Assembly (NCBI GenBank): GCA_003646505.1
Contig: QMKT01000094.1
Coordinates: 1-7,611, forward strand
Source of the DNA: Campylobacterota bacterium
Lineage (GTDB): Bacteria; Campylobacterota; Campylobacteria; Campylobacterales; Sulfurovaceae
Reading direction: 5' to 3'
DNA: 7,611 nucleotides
In this document: positions 6,216-7,611 of the stretch, one piece after another
How positions within the stretch are numbered: the first letter of the stretch is position 1
Layout of the letters: each line of letters starts with the position of its first letter
Notes under the pieces: generated by a model
The model's database searches: none
Told to the model about the DNA's origin: nothing
What the model saw: only the letters and a program-made list of their open reading frames with translations
Program-made: the position numbers and the translations under genes

Positions 6216-6249
6216 AAAGTAAAAGGAACTTTATGGATATAACTATCAA

Positions 6250-6447
6250 TCACCATCCACCCCAAGTAGGTATTTCACCTATCCCACTATCTGCTTTTGC
6301 ATTTACAGGCTTTATCAATTGTCCCAACGCTATCAATCCTGGTGCTGAATACGCAGCTTTTTTCAAAAAATAGCGACGTTCTGATTTAAGATTATTTTCT
6401 TTATTCATTGTTTGAGAAGTCAGTTTATTTTTAGTATTCTTTTTCAT
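6250..6447 (-). CDS. Tiny Tat-signal-type peptide, possible RiPP-like precursor
   Basis: A 65-aa product. Residues 1-23 are Lys/Asn-rich. ERRYFLKK (23-30) matches the twin-arginine pattern RRxFLK. It is followed by a moderately hydrophobic stretch AAYSAPGLIALGQLI (31-45) and a basic c-region KPVNAKA with possible signal peptidase sites after Ala50 or Ala52. Cleavage would leave only about 13-15 residues (DSGIGEIPTWGGW after Ala52), rich in Gly and Trp and ending in Trp. The start codon follows the upstream lipoprotein stop directly (TAAATG), with GAGG 11 bp upstream. Met14 is an alternative start but has no ribosome binding site. Position between an envelope lipoprotein and an HprK-like kinase, with a PqqD gene nearby, suggests a secreted, perhaps modified peptide. 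That function is inference; a small Tat-exported structural protein is the alternative. Confidence 0.72.
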   Translation of the reverse strand: MKKNTKNKLTSQTMNKENNLKSERRYFLKKAAYSAPGLIALGQLIKPVNAKADSGIGEIPTWGGW

Positions 6448-7497
6448 TTATTTTGCTACCTCAAATTCAGGTGGTGTGCCCCACTCAAAGGAGTCTGCAC
6501 TCTCTTTCATAATTTTAGCATGATTCAACGTTGCATCTTTTCTGAGTGCTTTTACTTTAAGTGATTGTAGTTGTAAATCTTTGGGAGCCAAAATATTCAC
6601 TTCACTGCTTTGCACAACCCATCTGAATACTTTTTCTTGTGTGCCGTCCATATTGAAAGTATAAGTTTGCACTTCTCCATTATGCATTGCCGGAATTTCT
6701 GTGCCTGTACTCACATCTACCAGTTTCATATATTTGATCAATGGATTTGTCATGGAACGATATTCACGGTAACGCAGTCTTGACTGGTCATCTATATAAG
6801 GATCCATTACATACAATCCTCTCCAACTTAATATAATATCTGCATTCGGTTCATCAGTCTTCACTATAAATTCCCAAGTATCACTGTCATCTTCATACAT
6901 ATGAAAATTACTTTTATAATCACCATTGGCAACATCCGGTGGATTTCTAAATACTACCTCAAGATAGGCACTGCTAAATGGCTTTAATGCCTTAAGTGAA
7001 TGTCTGGAAGCTGCATCTGTTTCCGTTACCTGCCCCAACTGCGTATCTCCTGTTTTCATATCTCTTGTTATATCTTCTGCAACAATCCTCAGATACCAGT
7101 TTTCCGGTTTTGTTTCGGGAGTGCCGACTTTTCTAGGCCTGTTATCAATCACTTCTATTGTCACTGTAGCTATATTGGAAACCAAGCCTTCATTATCCTT
7201 AATAGTATATGTAAACTGGTCTTCACCTTCATAGTCTGCATCAGGGGTATAATTTACTTCTCCGGTTACACTATCGATATCTGTTGTACCCTCTGTCACC
7301 GCTGTGATGATCTCCACTGTCGACAGATCTAAGTCTCCATCACTATCACTATCATTATTTACCACACCTATCAATACATTACTATTTATATTTACTCTCG
7401 CTGTATCATCTACTGCTTGAGGAGCTTCATTTTCATCACAGCCCAATATAAATAACATTGTCCATATTGATATAAATAATACTATATATTTTTTCAT
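6448..7497 (-). CDS. Lipoprotein with a cadherin/Ig-like domain and a second beta-rich domain
   Basis: A 349-aa envelope lipoprotein. The signal ends in LFILGC, so Cys20 is the lipidation site; Asp21 after it could favour inner-membrane retention by the E. coli rule, which may not apply here. Residues about 25-118 form a bacterial cadherin/Ig-like (Big_9-type) domain: AVDDTARVNINSNVLIGVV, then NNDSDSDGDLDLSTV with likely calcium-binding Asp residues, VNYTPDADYEGEDQFTYTI and NIATVTIEVID. After a short linker, about 133-300 is a second beta-rich domain (NWYLRIVA, SSAYLEVVF, DTWEFIVKT, DIILSWRGLYV, YTFNMDG, FRWVV) resembling C-terminal domains of secreted proteins; I cannot name the family. The tail holds FEWGTPPEF. 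AGGAG lies 6 bp before the ATG, inside the end of the preceding gene. Confidence 0.85.
   Translation of the reverse strand: MKKYIVLFISIWTMLFILGCDENEAPQAVDDTARVNINSNVLIGVVNNDSDSDGDLDLSTVEIITAVTEGTTDIDSVTGEVNYTPDADYEGEDQFTYTIKDNEGLVSNIATVTIEVIDNRPRKVGTPETKPENWYLRIVAEDITRDMKTGDTQLGQVTETDAASRHSLKALKPFSSAYLEVVFRNPPDVANGDYKSNFHMYEDDSDTWEFIVKTDEPNADIILSWRGLYVMDPYIDDQSRLRYREYRSMTNPLIKYMKLVDVSTGTEIPAMHNGEVQTYTFNMDGTQEKVFRWVVQSSEVNILAPKDLQLQSLKVKALRKDATLNHAKIMKESADSFEWGTPPEFEVAK
6459..6462 (-). promoter_or_regulatory. Ribosome binding site favouring Met1 of the Tat-type peptide
   Basis: GAGG on the minus strand lies 11 bp before the ATG at 6447, within the last codons of the lipoprotein gene. The spacing is slightly long. 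No purine-rich site precedes the internal Met14, so the longer 65-aa product is preferred, and translation is probably coupled to the lipoprotein gene through TAAATG. Confidence 0.5.
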
Positions 7498-7500
7498 CTT

Positions 7501-7611
7501 CTACTCCTGCGGAATTAACAGTTTAACTGTTTTATTTTTTGTTTTACCAAACAATACCAACCAGAATCCCTTGTAAGGTTCCAGCTTACACGTAGTAAGT
7601 GAATCATCACA
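7501..7611 (-). CDS. C-terminal end of a probably secreted protein (partial)
   Basis: The frame is open from the window edge to a TAG at 7503-7501, giving 36 residues. The segment KLEPYKGFWLVLFGKTKNKT resembles the PGKGYW-type ends of bacterial beta-sandwich surface domains, in which a Gly-aromatic-Trp turn is followed by a final strand. Two Cys residues (CDDSLTTC) could form a disulfide. Only 3 bp separate its stop from the lipoprotein start, and it contains that gene's AGGAG ribosome binding site, so the two are probably co-transcribed and translationally coupled. Its full identity cannot be told from this fragment. Confidence 0.6.
   Translation of the reverse strand, partial: CDDSLTTCKLEPYKGFWLVLFGKTKNKTVKLLIPQE

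Noticed and set aside
6250..6447. The peptide as a classical lasso precursor
   Set aside because: No Gly in the tail has a Glu or Asp seven to nine residues after it, there is no penultimate leader Thr pattern, and no Asn-synthetase-like cyclase is in the window.
6448..6540. Shared Trp-Gly motif between the lipoprotein tail (FEWGTPPEF) and the peptide (PTWGGW)
   Set aside because: Only two residues are in common and the surroundings differ, so chance is the simplest explanation.
7000..7332. 110-aa Cys-rich plus-strand frame opposite the lipoprotein
   Set aside because: The Cys and Ile richness arises from the antisense of Thr, Asp and Ala codons in the Ig-like domain; there is no start site support.

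Overview
The window looks like chromosomal DNA of a free-living Campylobacterota (epsilonproteobacterial) bacterium, probably near Sulfurovum or Sulfurimonas. That is an inference from AT-rich DNA, very tight gene packing with 1-4 bp overlaps, and the gene mix: a short PabB, and RsmG followed by a PP0621-like zinc-ribbon protein. No marker gene fixes the genus.

Left part (1-1629, plus strand). The tail of an unidentified gene ends at 99. It is followed by a GC-rich block of inverted and 33-bp tandem repeats (119-241), then pabB (folate precursor synthesis), then a small exported, extremely Glu-rich protein.

Middle part (5081 down to 1631, minus strand). Seven genes lie nearly end to end and are probably one operon: an exported DsbC/DsbG-like thiol oxidoreductase (CPYC), a free-standing PqqD-family protein, RsmG (16S rRNA m7G methyltransferase), a small membrane zinc-ribbon protein, an unrecognised 126-aa alpha/beta protein, a rhomboid intramembrane protease, and a lipoprotein with a Cys/His/Asp pattern like transglutaminase or papain-like peptidases. 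This operon meets the Glu-rich gene tail to tail with one base between the stop codons.

A 258-bp gap (5082-5339) holds the likely operon promoter and possibly a decayed coding remnant.

Right part (7611 down to 5340, minus strand). This looks like a second operon and is the most interesting section: the end of a probably secreted protein, a lipoprotein with a cadherin/Ig-like domain and a second beta-rich domain, a 65-aa peptide with a twin-arginine-type signal whose predicted mature product is only about 13-15 residues (Gly/Trp-rich, ending in Trp), and an HPr-kinase-like P-loop protein. HprK-like kinases and PqqD proteins are known partners in peptide-modification clusters such as some lasso peptide clusters. 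Here they flank a tiny Tat-type precursor with no lasso cyclase or radical SAM enzyme in view. I propose a possible uncharacterised export/modification system for this peptide. The evidence is gene context plus motifs, and the PqqD gene sits in the neighbouring operon, so the link is a hypothesis.
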